NCBI GenBank assembly: GCA_000512085.1
Contig: ASPP01000076.1
Coordinates: 1-21,601, forward strand
Direction: 5' to 3'
Length of the DNA stretch: 21,601 bases
Origin: Reticulomyxa filosa
Lineage: Eukaryota > Foraminifera > Reticulomyxidae
Shown: piece after piece, positions 8,816-18,273 of the stretch
Layout of the letters: each line of letters opens with the position of its first letter
Numbering within the stretch: position 1 is the first letter of the stretch
Program-made: the position numbers and the translations under genes
The notes under the pieces: model-generated
Told to the model about the DNA's origin: nothing
Seen by the model: the letters and a program-made list of their open reading frames with translations, nothing else
Databases searched by the model: none

Positions 8816-10129
8816 TTACTCCGGTGGAACGATTTGTATGTCGCAGTGTCCTTTTTTTAAACAAAAATGTAAAGCGGGATAATAAGAGATTGATTGACTG
8901 ATGCCATCAATCTTGCCCATGTGAGTATGATTGACAAAGAAATCGATGGTGCATTCTGCTTTATCGATGACAACAGAGATGACATCTCCACTCCCCCATC
9001 CTTTGGCATTTTTACGATGATTTTTGACTTTGTAATCATCCGACACATTGTAAGAACAAATATCGCCAGATTGAGATAAAAAGTAGGAGACTCCGACCCA
9101 TGGAGCAGTAATACTCCAGCAATACTTATTGTTGACGCAAGTGTTACGTGTGACGACTCCAATGTTTCGAATATGTCCATCACACTCCAAATTGCATTGC
9201 AATTGGAAGCACTCTTTTTTTTTTTGAAAGGAGGTCGATTTTTCTTGGCCAAGGAGTTTACCGTAGACGTATACTCCAGAGTTGCTCACGCACAAGCTGC
9301 TCCAGCAGCCAAATACGCCAGTGTATGTGCTCTGAATCCGTTGCGTTTTTTTCCCGTTTGTGGTGCAAATCTCACTCACCAAGATTTCTTTATGATGGCA
9401 AAAGTTATCAAATTGGAATAAAAACGTTGGCTTGGATAATTCGTTATTGTTATTGTTATCACAGTCGTTAGTTTGATTATTCTCGTTTGTAGTAATGACT
9501 ACACTTTGAGGATTTTGTTTCTCCGAAACTGGCATCTTTTCGTCCTGTTCGTATGCAATTTTGCCATGTCGCTTGATAAGATTCATCATGTCTTGATGAT
9601 TTTTGTTGTTCCATTTAAACTCCAATTCGCTCATGTCCATCCCTGGCTCTTGCAATGACTTGGTCATTTCTGCATTTTCTTTCATAAACTCCGTTTCTAT
9701 AGTTTGAGCCATCTTCTCTCGCAAATTTACCCCTTTTTCGTCTTGATAGTTTGGATTGTGAAGGAACTCATTTTGCAAGTTTATACTTTTCACAAGACCT
9801 TCTTCAAATTTGTTCAACTCTTCGCTTTGCCTTAATGTTATGCGGACTTCTTTCTTTAATTCTTCTTTTCTTGATTCCAATGCTTTTACCATCTCGTCAA
9901 AATGCGCGTCTATTGTGTTGCATACTTTTAATGCCTTTGCATCTATTCCTTCTCTTTGATTCTTTGTTTGCTCTCTTACTAATTTTGTTTGCTTTTGGAG
10001 TTCTAACAACCGACCCACCGATGCCTCTTCTTCTGCTGTTCGCGCTGAGCCTTCTGGCTCCTTTTGCCCTTCTGTTTCACCTGGCTCGGTCGTCATTATC
10101 ACTGTATCCTCTTCGTCTAGATAGGCCAT
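8816..10129 (-). CDS. TRIM-like coiled-coil protein with C-terminal SPRY domain, no RING or B-box
   Basis: Continuous frame of 437 residues, or 421 if the 48-nt GT-AG segment at 9261-9214 is spliced out. N-terminus (1-35) acidic with Thr/Glu/Pro; about 36-190 strongly helical, with IDAHFDEMVKALESRKEELK resembling the coiled coil that follows B-boxes in TRIM proteins; a polar linker with a short Asn run (NNNNN); then a SPRY domain with IGVVTRN, CWSITAPWVGVS, and the diagnostic GDVISVVIDKAECTIDFF...MGKI...YPALHF. SPRY domains bind peptide ligands; animal TRIM proteins combine them with a ubiquitin-ligase RING, which is absent here, so a ligase role is not supported. The start at 10129 is the first ATG of the frame, and stop TAA is at 8816-8818. 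Removing the 48-nt segment gives VYVYECFQLQ, closer to the usual YWEV strand of SPRY. Partner and ligand unknown. Confidence 0.8.
   Translation of the reverse strand: MAYLDEEDTVIMTTEPGETEGQKEPEGSARTAEEEASVGRLLELQKQTKLVREQTKNQREGIDAKALKVCNTIDAHFDEMVKALESRKEELKKEVRITLRQSEELNKFEEGLVKSINLQNEFLHNPNYQDEKGVNLREKMAQTIETEFMKENAEMTKSLQEPGMDMSELEFKWNNKNHQDMMNLIKRHGKIAYEQDEKMPVSEKQNPQSVVITTNENNQTNDCDNNNNNELSKPTFLFQFDNFCHHKEILVSEICTTNGKKTQRIQSTYTGVFGCWSSLCVSNSGVYVYGKLLGQEKSTSFQKKKECFQLQCNLECDGHIRNIGVVTRNTCVNNKYCWSITAPWVGVSYFLSQSGDICSYNVSDDYKVKNHRKNAKGWGSGDVISVVIDKAECTIDFFVNHTHMGKIDGISQSISYYPALHFCLKKGHCDIQIVPPE
9214..9261 (-). other. Putative 48-nt in-frame intron inside the SPRY domain
   Basis: On the minus strand, G|GTAAAC...AAAAAAG|AG bounds 48 nt (16 codons) with no stop. 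It encodes a Lys/Gln/Ser-rich insert exactly where the SPRY family has a continuous beta strand. The splice signals plus restored strand argue for an intron; the open frame argues for an optional insert. Confidence 0.55.
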
Positions 10130-11048
10130 TAAAATAATTCCTTTTAAGCGTTATTCAAATTTTTTTTACAGAAAAGGAAGTACGCTTTGCCCTTTGTAGA
10201 AACTGAAGATTACGAGAAAATAACACAAATAATCCAATAATTTGTTGTAATAGGTCAAAAATGTTTGAAATTACATTGAAGAGTACTTGACTTGGACACT
10301 TACTTTATTTTGCAAAAAACTTATTTATTTTTTTGGGATTCGACAAATTGAAGCAAAAATATTTTTTGAAAGCTTTGGTTTTTTAGAAATGTTTGCTTAA
10401 TCAGTTTTTTTGCAAATTACTATACGTCCACGATAGGATCAGACGAACAGTATATAGTTTTTGATTTTTCTGTCAGCATAATTCGAATTCATGTCAATGT
10501 AAACAACTTTGTGCAAAAGCTGTACAAGTATATTCATCTTTTAACATTGTGCTTTTTGAGTTTGAAGTTAAAAATAATATCTTTAATTTTAAACTGTATA
10601 TAGCAATCCGAAAAAATTTTAGGATTGCTTTGTCACAGTAACTGAAGATAGTCTGTCGTACTGCCATCTCAACGAGCTGAAATTACTTCTTTTTATGTTA
10701 TTGTAGGTCTAAGATAATAAATACAATAATTATTTTTAGAATTCTCTGCAATAAGGCTCTGTTGGAGGTGGATTGCCGTTTAATGGTAATTGTGTAGTAT
10801 CAAACTTAATTGTTGATTGTGATCATATACATCTGGGAATACCCTCAAAAAATGACTATATCACCCAAATGAAGGTCAACAAGAAAATTTTGAAACGTAC
10901 CCTTTTTTTAAATATTGCACATGATGATAAAAAATTGACTTTCCAAAGAGATCTGCTTCCTTTATTGGTGAGAGCAGGAGTTGGTTCGCAGCACAAACAA
11001 TGAAAGAAGGAAATTGAAATTATAAAAAAATATTTTTGGTCGTTTACA
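10130..11048. other. Intergenic region upstream of the SPRY gene, downstream of Rab
   Basis: Both flanking genes read leftward, so the SPRY promoter and the Rab 3' end should lie here. It contains a hairpin at 10602-10629. A plus-strand open frame (10755-11003) has no ATG for its first 30-odd codons and no recognisable similarity, so I do not call it a gene. Confidence 0.4.
10602..10629. repeat. Hairpin, 8-bp stem with 12-nt AT loop
   Basis: AGCAATCC pairs perfectly with GGATTGCT across a GAAAAAATTTTA loop. It is the clearest inverted repeat in this spacer. It is isolated, without the tract of T residues of a bacterial terminator. It could be a structured RNA element, a fossil transposon end or chance. 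Confidence 0.5.
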
Positions 11049-12146
11049 CTACTGACAAAGACATTTTCTTTTCTTTTTTGTTTCAGTTACTTCGACCTTA
11101 TTCAATTGCATTTTTTCTGTCATGCCAATGCTTGGATCATTTTTACTCCTAATAATGCAAAGTAATTTGCACACAAACACAAAATTAGTCAACTTTTTTT
11201 GTTTCATTTAATTTCGTAACTTCTCGTTGACCAAATGTGTCATTGTAGTGAATACATCAGCAACTCTCGCGTCAACTTTGGCAGAAGTTTCAAGAAAAAC
11301 GACTCCTAATTTAGCGGCCAATTCTACCCCTTCCTGTCATCACAGCAAGCAATTAACCATGAATGTAAAGCAAAAGGGGTCATTAAAGATACATTTTCCC
11401 CCTCGGCTGTAAGTACATTTATTTTAAAAAAGGGAACAAAAATTTCGCAAAACTTGTGTTGTAACCGCCCTTTTCTCAACCAAATCGATCTTATTTCCGA
11501 CCAGTAATTTGGTAACATTTTTGGGTGCAAAATCACTTATTTGTCGCATCCATACTGAAACATGTTCAAATGAAGCACGGTTTGTCACATCATAGACTAT
11601 CACAATTCCATGAGCTCCACGATAATAAGAGGACGTAATCGTGGAAAATCTCTCTTGTTATCATTATTATTATTGTTACCATTATGCAAAAATTTTATTA
11701 CCAAAAAAAAAACATGCCTTGTCCTGCGGTATCCCATATTTGCAGTTTCACAACAAATCCATCTAATACCAACATTCACAAACAATTAGAATAAAAAGAA
11801 GAGAAAAAAAAGTTGTTTGCAGTGTTTAAGATTGAAAAGCGAACTCTATTTGAAATAAAAGATAGAAAAAAGGTACCCATATTAATTGTTTTGATTTTAA
11901 AATCGACACCTATAGTCGCTAATTCCTCTTCGCGAAACGTGTCATCACTAAATCGCAACACTATTTTATATACGAGCCGAAAAAAGAAGATTAACAAAAA
12001 ACTCTTCAAATCTCTGTCTTTGTTCCTTGATTTACTTCTCCAGAAATGCGACAGAGGCAAAAAAAGACAAAAAACGAACATATGCAGGATTTTCCAACAC
12101 CACTATTGCCAACAAGGACAAATTTAAATAATTTGTCGTATTCCAT
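11049..12146 (-). CDS. RAB1: Rab1-type small GTPase
   Basis: Six exons on the minus strand: 12146-12080, 11960-11877, 11762-11718, 11653-11454, 11333-11221 and 11148-11049; exactly 202 residues. Rab GTPases switch between GDP and GTP forms to direct vesicle traffic; Rab1 acts between ER and Golgi. Seen: N-terminal EYDKLFK; P-loop GNSGVGKS (13-20); switch [12 protein letters not shown] (37-47); WDTAGQERF (60-68, catalytic Gln65); [11 protein letters not shown] (73-82), typical of Rab1; GNKID (118-122); ETSAK (147-151). The tail runs from polar residues to KKKRKCLCQ, a polybasic stretch with a CaaX-like or CxC-type prenylation end (199-202). P-loop position 2 is Asn where most Rabs have Asp. 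Donors are GTTCGT, GTACCT, GCATGT (GC-AG), GTTTTG and GTTACG; each junction keeps the invariant Rab residues. Rab8/Rab10 clade membership is the main alternative. Confidence 0.93.
11654..11717 (-). other. GC-AG intron 3 of the Rab gene
   Basis: 64 nt, CAAG|GCATGT...AACAAG|AG. Only the GC donor yields DTAGQ-E-RF with the invariant Glu; the nearest GT, four bases on, would change GQE. The conserved protein therefore fixes the GC donor. Confidence 0.8.
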
Positions 12147-13181
12147 CCTTTTGACTTTCTAACACAGTCAACAACACGGTACAAACAAATTGGTCAACAG
12201 TTATTTAAATTTTTGTTCGATTTGGATTTGTATTTTGAATAACGAGTAATATTTATATATATACTCCAGTTTTTCCCAGCATGCATTCAACTCCTTTTTT
12301 TCTTTTAGTCCCCGTGGCTAAATAATTCCCTTACTTGTTGTTTTAAATTATTTCACTGTACAACCTCAGATCAACTAACTAAATCATTTCCAAGTTATGG
12401 TGATTTTTATGATAATCTTAATTTAAAAATATAAAGAAAATGGACATTCGCTTCATTTGTATAAAACAGAAAACTCAGATTGGACCAATAAGTTCCATCA
12501 ATCATTTTCTGGATTTGCAAACACATTTTCGATATGGTACCATAGAAAAACTTTTGTTAAACCTCAGTTACAAAATAAAACTAGTTCTCTGGTTAAAATA
12601 ATGTAACCCTTTTTTGCTCAATTAACTAATATGGTAATCAAGGTCATTTATAAATATTTCATCTTTATCGTTCTAAATTTTAGATATCCGAATTAAAAAT
12701 TGCAAAAATAAAAATTAACACATTTTTGTGAAAATTTTGATTGAGAATAAATTAAAAGTGATATTGTATTGCAATGATTTTTCTCGATAGTTTGTAAGTT
12801 CGATTTTAAGGTCACTGAGCGCACCCAAAACTCAGAGTTTTTATTTGTGCGTTAAGTTCATTGAATAACCAATTTCAAAAAAACAAATGAAAGTGAAACA
12901 CAATCATATTAATTTTCTTTATAGAAATGGCAATTAAAGGTGGCAAATAAATTCTACTTTCCACGCAACATCGCTTTCTATTTTTTACCACATTCAAAAG
13001 AATAAAAAACACTTTAAGACGAGTTATTGGCATGTAGAATATATCACTTACCCTCAGTGGATGTTGTTTATCCCTTTCTGGCTTTTCTCTGTCTTTTTCT
13101 TTTTCTCATTCTTTTTTTCTTCCATTTTCCTCGCACTGTTTGTCGAAGAAAAAGCGCTGATTTCACAAAAACGTGCGTAGA

Positions 13182-13346
13182 ATGAAAAACAAAATTAACT
13201 TGAATGTCTATGTGCTTTCATTTTTGTTTCTTATCGTCGACTTCTTCGATTTCTCTAAAACGAAGAAAATGATAATGAAGAATGACCTTTCGTCGGCAAA
13301 AAAAAAGGTTTTGACCCGGCAAAACACAGTTTTGGCGTTTTCGTGA
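13182..13346 (+). CDS. Possible small ORF, 54 residues, signal-anchor-like
   Basis: ATG at 13182 to TGA at 13344. The N-terminal third is a hydrophobic stretch (VYVLSFLFLIVDFF) followed by a Lys-rich tail (KKKVLTRQN). It lies in the only GC-richer patch of a 1.8-kb spacer. No family recognised and no splice partner found; it may be chance. Confidence 0.2.
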   Translation: MKNKINLNVYVLSFLFLIVDFFDFSKTKKMIMKNDLSSAKKKVLTRQNTVLAFS

Positions 13347-13351
13347 AACGC
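13335..13351 (+). repeat. Small hairpin overlapping the ORF stop
   Basis: GCGTTT pairs with AAACGC across TCGTG. The 6-bp stem covers the TGA of the 54-codon ORF. The TTCGTGAAACGCTC string resembles the 3' part of U6 snRNA, but the rest of U6 is missing. Confidence 0.35.
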
Positions 13352-13962
13352 TCAGTTGTTACCCAATTGAAAACTCCACAATATTCCAAAAGCAGGTATT
13401 ACAAGTTGTTGTGAAGGTAATTATTGGATAGAACAGAATATAGAGATAAAACTTAATTTCAATTAATACTTCATGTGTTTGTAAAAGTATAATCAAGAGA
13501 TAAAATGTGTACGAAAATTGGATAATTGGTGATAATATAAAAGATAAGCAAGTATTTTTGGTAAATTTATTGTATATTTCTACAACACATAACAATAATT
13601 GTAGAATTACTTTCTAAAATAGTTTAGGAAACTGACATAATCAATCAAATTCTACGAAAAGATTGTATAGACACTCCTTTTATTTGGAGCACTTTTATTA
13701 AAATTGTAAGAAAAATAAACAGCATAAAAACTACACAAAAAAACACAGCAAGTACATTAAAATGATGTCATTAAAAATGTAACAAACTACCATTGCGAAT
13801 ACCATCTTTGCATAGATCCAGTCGAGCAAAAGCGTACAAGTTAAAAAAATAATTTCTGTCATTAAACCTCATGACAAAAAGCCAATGTCAAAACAAAAAC
13901 AAAAACAAAAAAATCCAAAAGTATCGTTTGGAAAGTAAGGGAGGAGTTAAAGTTTTTCATTT

Positions 13963-14478
13963 TCAACAATCCTCTTCACTACTTTCCAGTGGGAATTGAA
14001 GACGTTGATCATTGTCAATGCGTTCCTCGCTTTGCTTCGCGTGATATTGATCACCAGTAACATTGGAATGCACGACAGACAGAGAGTCTACATCTTTCCA
14101 TCGATTCACATTATTGTCGGTAATCAATTGAATGCAAGTATATGAAACAACAACTTTTGTTTCAAATCCTCTCGTTCTATCCACAACCAATGTTTGTGTA
14201 AATACATTGCACGAAAATATAAGAGAGATATCCACCCTTTGCAGTCAAATTTGAAAACAAAACTCAATGCTAGTGTTGCTAAGTATTGGAGGAGTTCCAT
14301 AGAGTCCATCTTTTAAAGATCTCGAAATAATCTTTTCATCAAATTCCTTATCCACTTTTGGTATTCCACTCCCTTTTTCATTCTGAAAGTCTAAATCAAA
14401 TTCTGGTATTTTGTTAGTCTCACCAAACTTTGGCTTCATTCTTGGCGTTGGTGGGACATCACCTTTGCGCCATCCCAT
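13963..14478 (-). CDS. Small hypothetical protein, two exons
   Basis: Exons 14478-14264 and 14176-13963 join in frame (ATTGA|GTTTTG...GGATAG|A, 87-nt intron) to give 142 residues ending SSEEDC. I recognise no family. The first half is Pro/Lys/Asp-rich (PPTPRMKPKFGETNK, FDLDFQNEKGSGIPK), the middle has a short beta-like stretch (KVVVSYTCIQLIT), and the last third is acidic and polar. No signal peptide or membrane segment. Codon choice and composition look more coding-like than the flanks, and the donor matches others in this window, which is why I call it. The upstream boundary is unsure: further 5' exons could lie beyond 14478. A plus-strand frame over the same DNA (14411-14665) is less convincing. 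Confidence 0.4.
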
Positions 14479-15819
14479 TGACGGAAGCTATTTGGAGGGA
14501 GAGGAAACACGGAAAAAGTTGGAGAAATTTTTTGTCTTTTTCTTTGCAAAAAACGACAAGACGAAGACAACCACGCTTTTCAAACGTGAACATAGCGTAC
14601 TTGTGCGTTCATTGTTGAAAAAGCTTGTTGCATCTTATATCCTCAATAATCCTGATGAAGTTTAAATTTCTGCTGACGATGACAAGGGCAGCACCTTTGC
14701 TTTTTTCAAACTTGTTTCTCCCTTTGTTTTTGTAGTAATTAGGACATTTTAAAAAATCCATTCACAGGAACGTAGGGTTCGATATCAGCCAAAAAAGTAC
14801 TGTAAATTTGTTGTAATTGCTAACGATCGATGAAAAATTTTTTTGTGCGTCAGTCTCTTGCCTTTGAATTGATGGTACTGTTTCAAAAATCCTAAAACAT
14901 TCCAATAAAATTTTTAAAATAATAATTATGCTAAGCACAGATTAATTACTAAAAAGTGGTGGGCAAACTTTTTAGGTCGGACGACAGGAAATAAAGTTCA
15001 ATTAGAAACTTCTGGCCCTTTTCTCTCTTCTGCTAGTACTTAAGACTTTTTTGTTTTTTTCTTTTACTGATTCATTTTATCTTTTCCTTTTGTTTTTTTG
15101 TAAAACGATTTATTTTCAGATCTTTTTTATCAGGCGCTTTCGTTTTACACTTTTTGATTTTAATCTCGATTCTGACGTTCAACTCGGAATGAGAAAGCAA
15201 TTGCATGGTATTGCTTGTTGATTTGATCTCTCAAAGGAATATACAGTAAATCAATATAAGTTTTTACCAGAGAAAGAAATTTTTCGCAACAAAAAGCATT
15301 ATATGTTGAACAAAAACTCTATGAATCGCCTGAGAATGGCGAACTGTTCTTGCAAATTATTAAAAAAATTCAGAAAGACGCTTTTAGAAAAGGACAAATT
15401 TTGCATTTTTCATATTCATAAGCTTCTGAAAAGTTGAAAAAACAAGTTTAACTGGAAACCGTAAACGGGAGATTAGTAGTCATATTTCAACTTTGCAAGC
15501 GTTGTACTTTAAAAAAGTTTGAAATATAAGTCACAGTATTTCAGAACCAGAGAAGTCAAAATTTAAGCAGTTTAATTGAAACGACTGCTTATGTTTGATA
15601 TGAATGTTAAAAGTTATGAGATTAACAGCCTTGTCCACTAACGATAATTAACCTAGTCACAAAAAACACAATCTTGAGTAATCGCGGCTTTAAGAAAAGA
15701 AAAAAGTGCACCCGTACCAAGCGGACAAAGTTCTGTTAAAAGTTTCCCGTTTTCACTCTCTTTTGAGCTTCTGTTTTGAAACTTGAAAAAAAAAAAAGAA
15801 AGAAGAAATATCCTCAGAC
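14479..15819. other. Intergenic region between divergent genes
   Basis: 1.3 kb separate the start of the small hypothetical gene (-) from that of the zinc-finger gene (+). It should contain both promoters. Pyrimidine-rich around 15000-15120; an A-rich tract (15786-15808) lies just before the zinc-finger ATG. No RNA gene or repeat array seen. Confidence 0.4.
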
Positions 15820-18273
15820 ATGGCACAAATATTTATTCCAAACAGTACAACGGATAGTAAGATTTCTGAACTGGTACCTGTTCAACATTTAGCAGTACCT
15901 GAAGTGTGGCCACAATCTCGTGTAGGTGCGTCTGTGTTAGGTCTGGCGGTTGACATGCGCCCATCGGGTTGCATAACGCAAAAGGCAAATGGCACAGACA
16001 TGCACGTAATGTGGTTGCTGCCTTACCAAGTCACAGTCAACGGTGTGCAGAACGATTGCAATATTGGGAACTGCACAGAAGCACATTGTGGTGTTATGTC
16101 AAACAGTAATGATATCAAGTATATGCTGTCCCCTGCAAGTAAAGATATCACCAACGAAGGGAGCGAAATTAAAAAAGAAACAGTGTCGTCCACATCAGGT
16201 TTATAGTTTATGATGTCGTTTTTTTTTTCGTTATAATTTTTTTTTTTGTCCTACAACCTCCTCCCCCTTTGTCTTCCCCTTTGGTGTCCGAGAGTGTGTT
16301 TGGACTTGGGATAATTGTATACCGACATATACACCAATAACGAGAAATGGAATGCGTATAAAGATCAAAAATATGGTCAACACAATACATAGGAAGCACA
16401 GCGCCATTACTCGTGTTGAATGCTGCCTCCGGATCGAACACTAGTCTTGTTCCTATTCATATGGAAATGGTCGAACCTGTTCAATGTTGTAGCAACGGTA
16501 ATGATATAGACCGCAACAAGACGACGAGTCACTTTGTGTCAAATGCAACAACAGTGCATACAGCAGCGATAGACAAATATACGCCGAGCTGGATCTGCGC
16601 TCGTGCAATAGCAGCAGAAAGCCCTAGAAGGAACGTGTGTCAATTTTTACCACCACACGATGGTCCTTTGTCCCTGACTTCAATACCAGTTGCAGTCCAT
16701 TCCGGATTCAAGTCGGAGCCGTCCTGGGACCACGTCGCAAGTGCAAAAAAAATGCACAAACAAGTGATAAAGATTGACCAAGAGGACCCAAGTATTTTCG
16801 CTGTTAATTTAACACGTCAGTTGAACTTGTCTTTTGAATTGAAATTATGCATTTGCTGAGAGGGAGATAGTGAAAAAGGAGGAGGAAAGATGTGTGGAAA
16901 TTATTTTTTTTTTTGCAAAGGATCACAGTTTTTAGAGGTTTTTTTTTTTGTTCATTTTTGTAAATTGTGTACGTACGTAATTTGTTTACATATAGATTAT
17001 TTTTTGTCGTTTCTCTCTATTTGAAAATATAGAAGCGCTAAAACAAAAATATAACACGACAAAAGAGACCGAAATACAAGACAGTGGATATCTGAGCGTC
17101 GTAGTCGATAATGGTGAAAAAACGTCCATGATGAACAACGATTCAACTATTTTGGTCAACGGACAAGTCCTCAAACGCCATTGTGCTATCGCCGATAAAA
17201 AATTTGCGTGCAAAGTTTGTGGGAAAAGATATAAATACGAAACCAATTTAATCAGTCATGCGACTGTTCATACTGCCCAAGCCTTGGAGTGCGAGTATTG
17301 TCATAAAGTTAGGTCTTTTTTTCTCTAGTTGTGTGATAAATGTGTTTTTATTTCCTTGAAACTCATCAAGTGATTTAAAAAAAAAGGGGGAAGGAAAGTA
17401 GGTACATACCAACATTCTTTTAGTAATGCCCAAAATAAAATGTAGCTGCCTCGTCAAAGCACAGTTAGACTAGGAAAAAAAATAAATTTTGTGTAAATTG
17501 AATTACATAGAAATTTGGACGAAAAACCAATTATGTCGAGCACTTGCGTATCCATACAAATGAACGCCCGTATAAATGTCAATACTGTGACAAAAGCTTT
17601 AAGCAAAATCATGGGTATGTACCATAATACACAACCAAAACACGCAGACGTTTCTGGTTCACATTTGCTTAAAAATTTAGACAGTCATAATGCATACCAA
17701 CGAACAAATACTCATTATACTTATTTTTTTTACATTTTAATGTATATTTCCATGAATCTTAATGGGTTTGTGTTTTTGTGTTAATCAATGTATTGAATCG
17801 AATCAGGTGGCGAGATCACGGTATGTAAAAAGGGGTGAACTAACCAGAGGAAAAAAATTCCATGTGGATGCCTGCCAAAAATGGCTCACTAACAATAAAA
17901 ACAAGCTTGTGTATACTTGCGCAAAAAAAAATAATTGGTAGTATTGCGCCGCTTTTTTCTCTCTAAGTAAATTGGATCAACTCCAAAAATATAGGAGCTT
18001 ACTGTTTTCTTTTGCTAAATAGAAATTAATCAAAAAAATTGTGTGTGACTTTGTACAGAAAGGACTCACACGAACGAACGGCCGCATGTATGTGACGTCT
18101 GTGGAAAAGGATTTGCTGTGGGACATAATTTGACCGTGCACAAACGAATCCATACCGGTGAAAAACCTTATAGTTGTAACTATTGTGAAAAACGATTTCG
18201 TCAAAAGTCAGCGTACAATGCACATATGAAAAATGTCCACAGAAATATCAATCAAAAACAAACAAAGACATAA
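15820..18273 (+). CDS. C2H2 zinc-finger protein with five fingers
   Basis: Six-exon model: 15820-16198, 16393-16815 (3' end uncertain), 17033-17307, 17511-17614, 17807-17820 and 18059-18273; about 469 residues. C2H2 arrays usually bind DNA in the nucleus as transcription factors. The N-terminal ~320 residues are polar with Ser, Asn, Thr and scattered Cys/His and show no known domain. Fingers begin near residue 327: CKVC-x12-HATVH, CEYC-x12-HLRIH (split by intron 3 after HK), CQYC-x12-HERTH (split by two introns), CDVC-x12-HKRIH, CNYC-x12-HMKNVH. Linkers HTNERPY, HTNERPH and HTGEKPY match the classical TGEKP linker. Junctions: TCAG|GTTTAT..CATAG|GA, AAA|GTTAGG..CATAG|AAA, GG|GTATGT..ATCAG|G and ACG|GTATGT..TACAG|AA. 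Exon 2 end could be C|GTCAGT (16816), A|GTATTT or A|GTGCAA, all phase 1. Introns here (192-238 nt) are longer than elsewhere in the window. Targets unknown. Confidence 0.85.
17807..17820 (+). other. 14-nt micro-exon of the zinc-finger gene
   Basis: GTGGCGAGATCACG lies between ATCAG and GTATGT. Joined to CATGG before and AAAGG after, it encodes GWRDHE and supplies the first zinc-binding His of finger 3 at exactly 12 residues after the second Cys, with the second His (RTH) at the right spacing. Confidence 0.8.

Larger units (their letters stand above)
12147..13962. other. Long AT-rich spacer, 1.8 kb, with one GC-richer patch
   Basis: The left end should carry the Rab promoter. Most of the region is featureless AT-rich DNA. 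The patch at about 13050-13380 has visibly more G and C, a pyrimidine-rich run (about 13064-13135), a 54-codon open frame and a small hairpin, listed separately. Near 13892 there is a short CAAAAA repeat. Confidence 0.45.

Noticed and set aside
8661-8882. Lys/Tyr-rich plus-strand open frame
   Set aside because: A-rich DNA by chance; the end overlaps the well-supported SPRY exon.
10755-11003. Plus-strand open frame downstream of the Rab gene
   Set aside because: No ATG for the first 30-odd codons, no similarity recognised, and it lies next to a gene on the other strand whose exons are well fixed. Could be re-examined if RNA is found.
13330-13352. U6 snRNA-like end (TTCGTGAAACGCTC)
   Set aside because: The ACAGAGA box, AGC catalytic triad and 5' stem of U6 are absent upstream, so the match is to a short end only.
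13359-13595. Minus-strand 78-codon open frame with a GTAAC donor at its end and an AG about 110 bases on
   Set aside because: The sequence is AT-driven hydrophobic text without an acceptor upstream. The downstream mini-exon (EIEEVDDKKQK) alone is not enough.
14411-14665. Plus-strand open frame opposite the small hypothetical gene
   Set aside because: It overlaps the minus-strand exon, ends in low-complexity Phe/Lys/Thr, and has no splice continuation. The minus-strand model is more coherent.
14774-14786. tRNA B-box-like GGTTCGATATC
   Set aside because: Two mismatches to GGTTCGANTCC, no A-box at the right distance and no cloverleaf stems.
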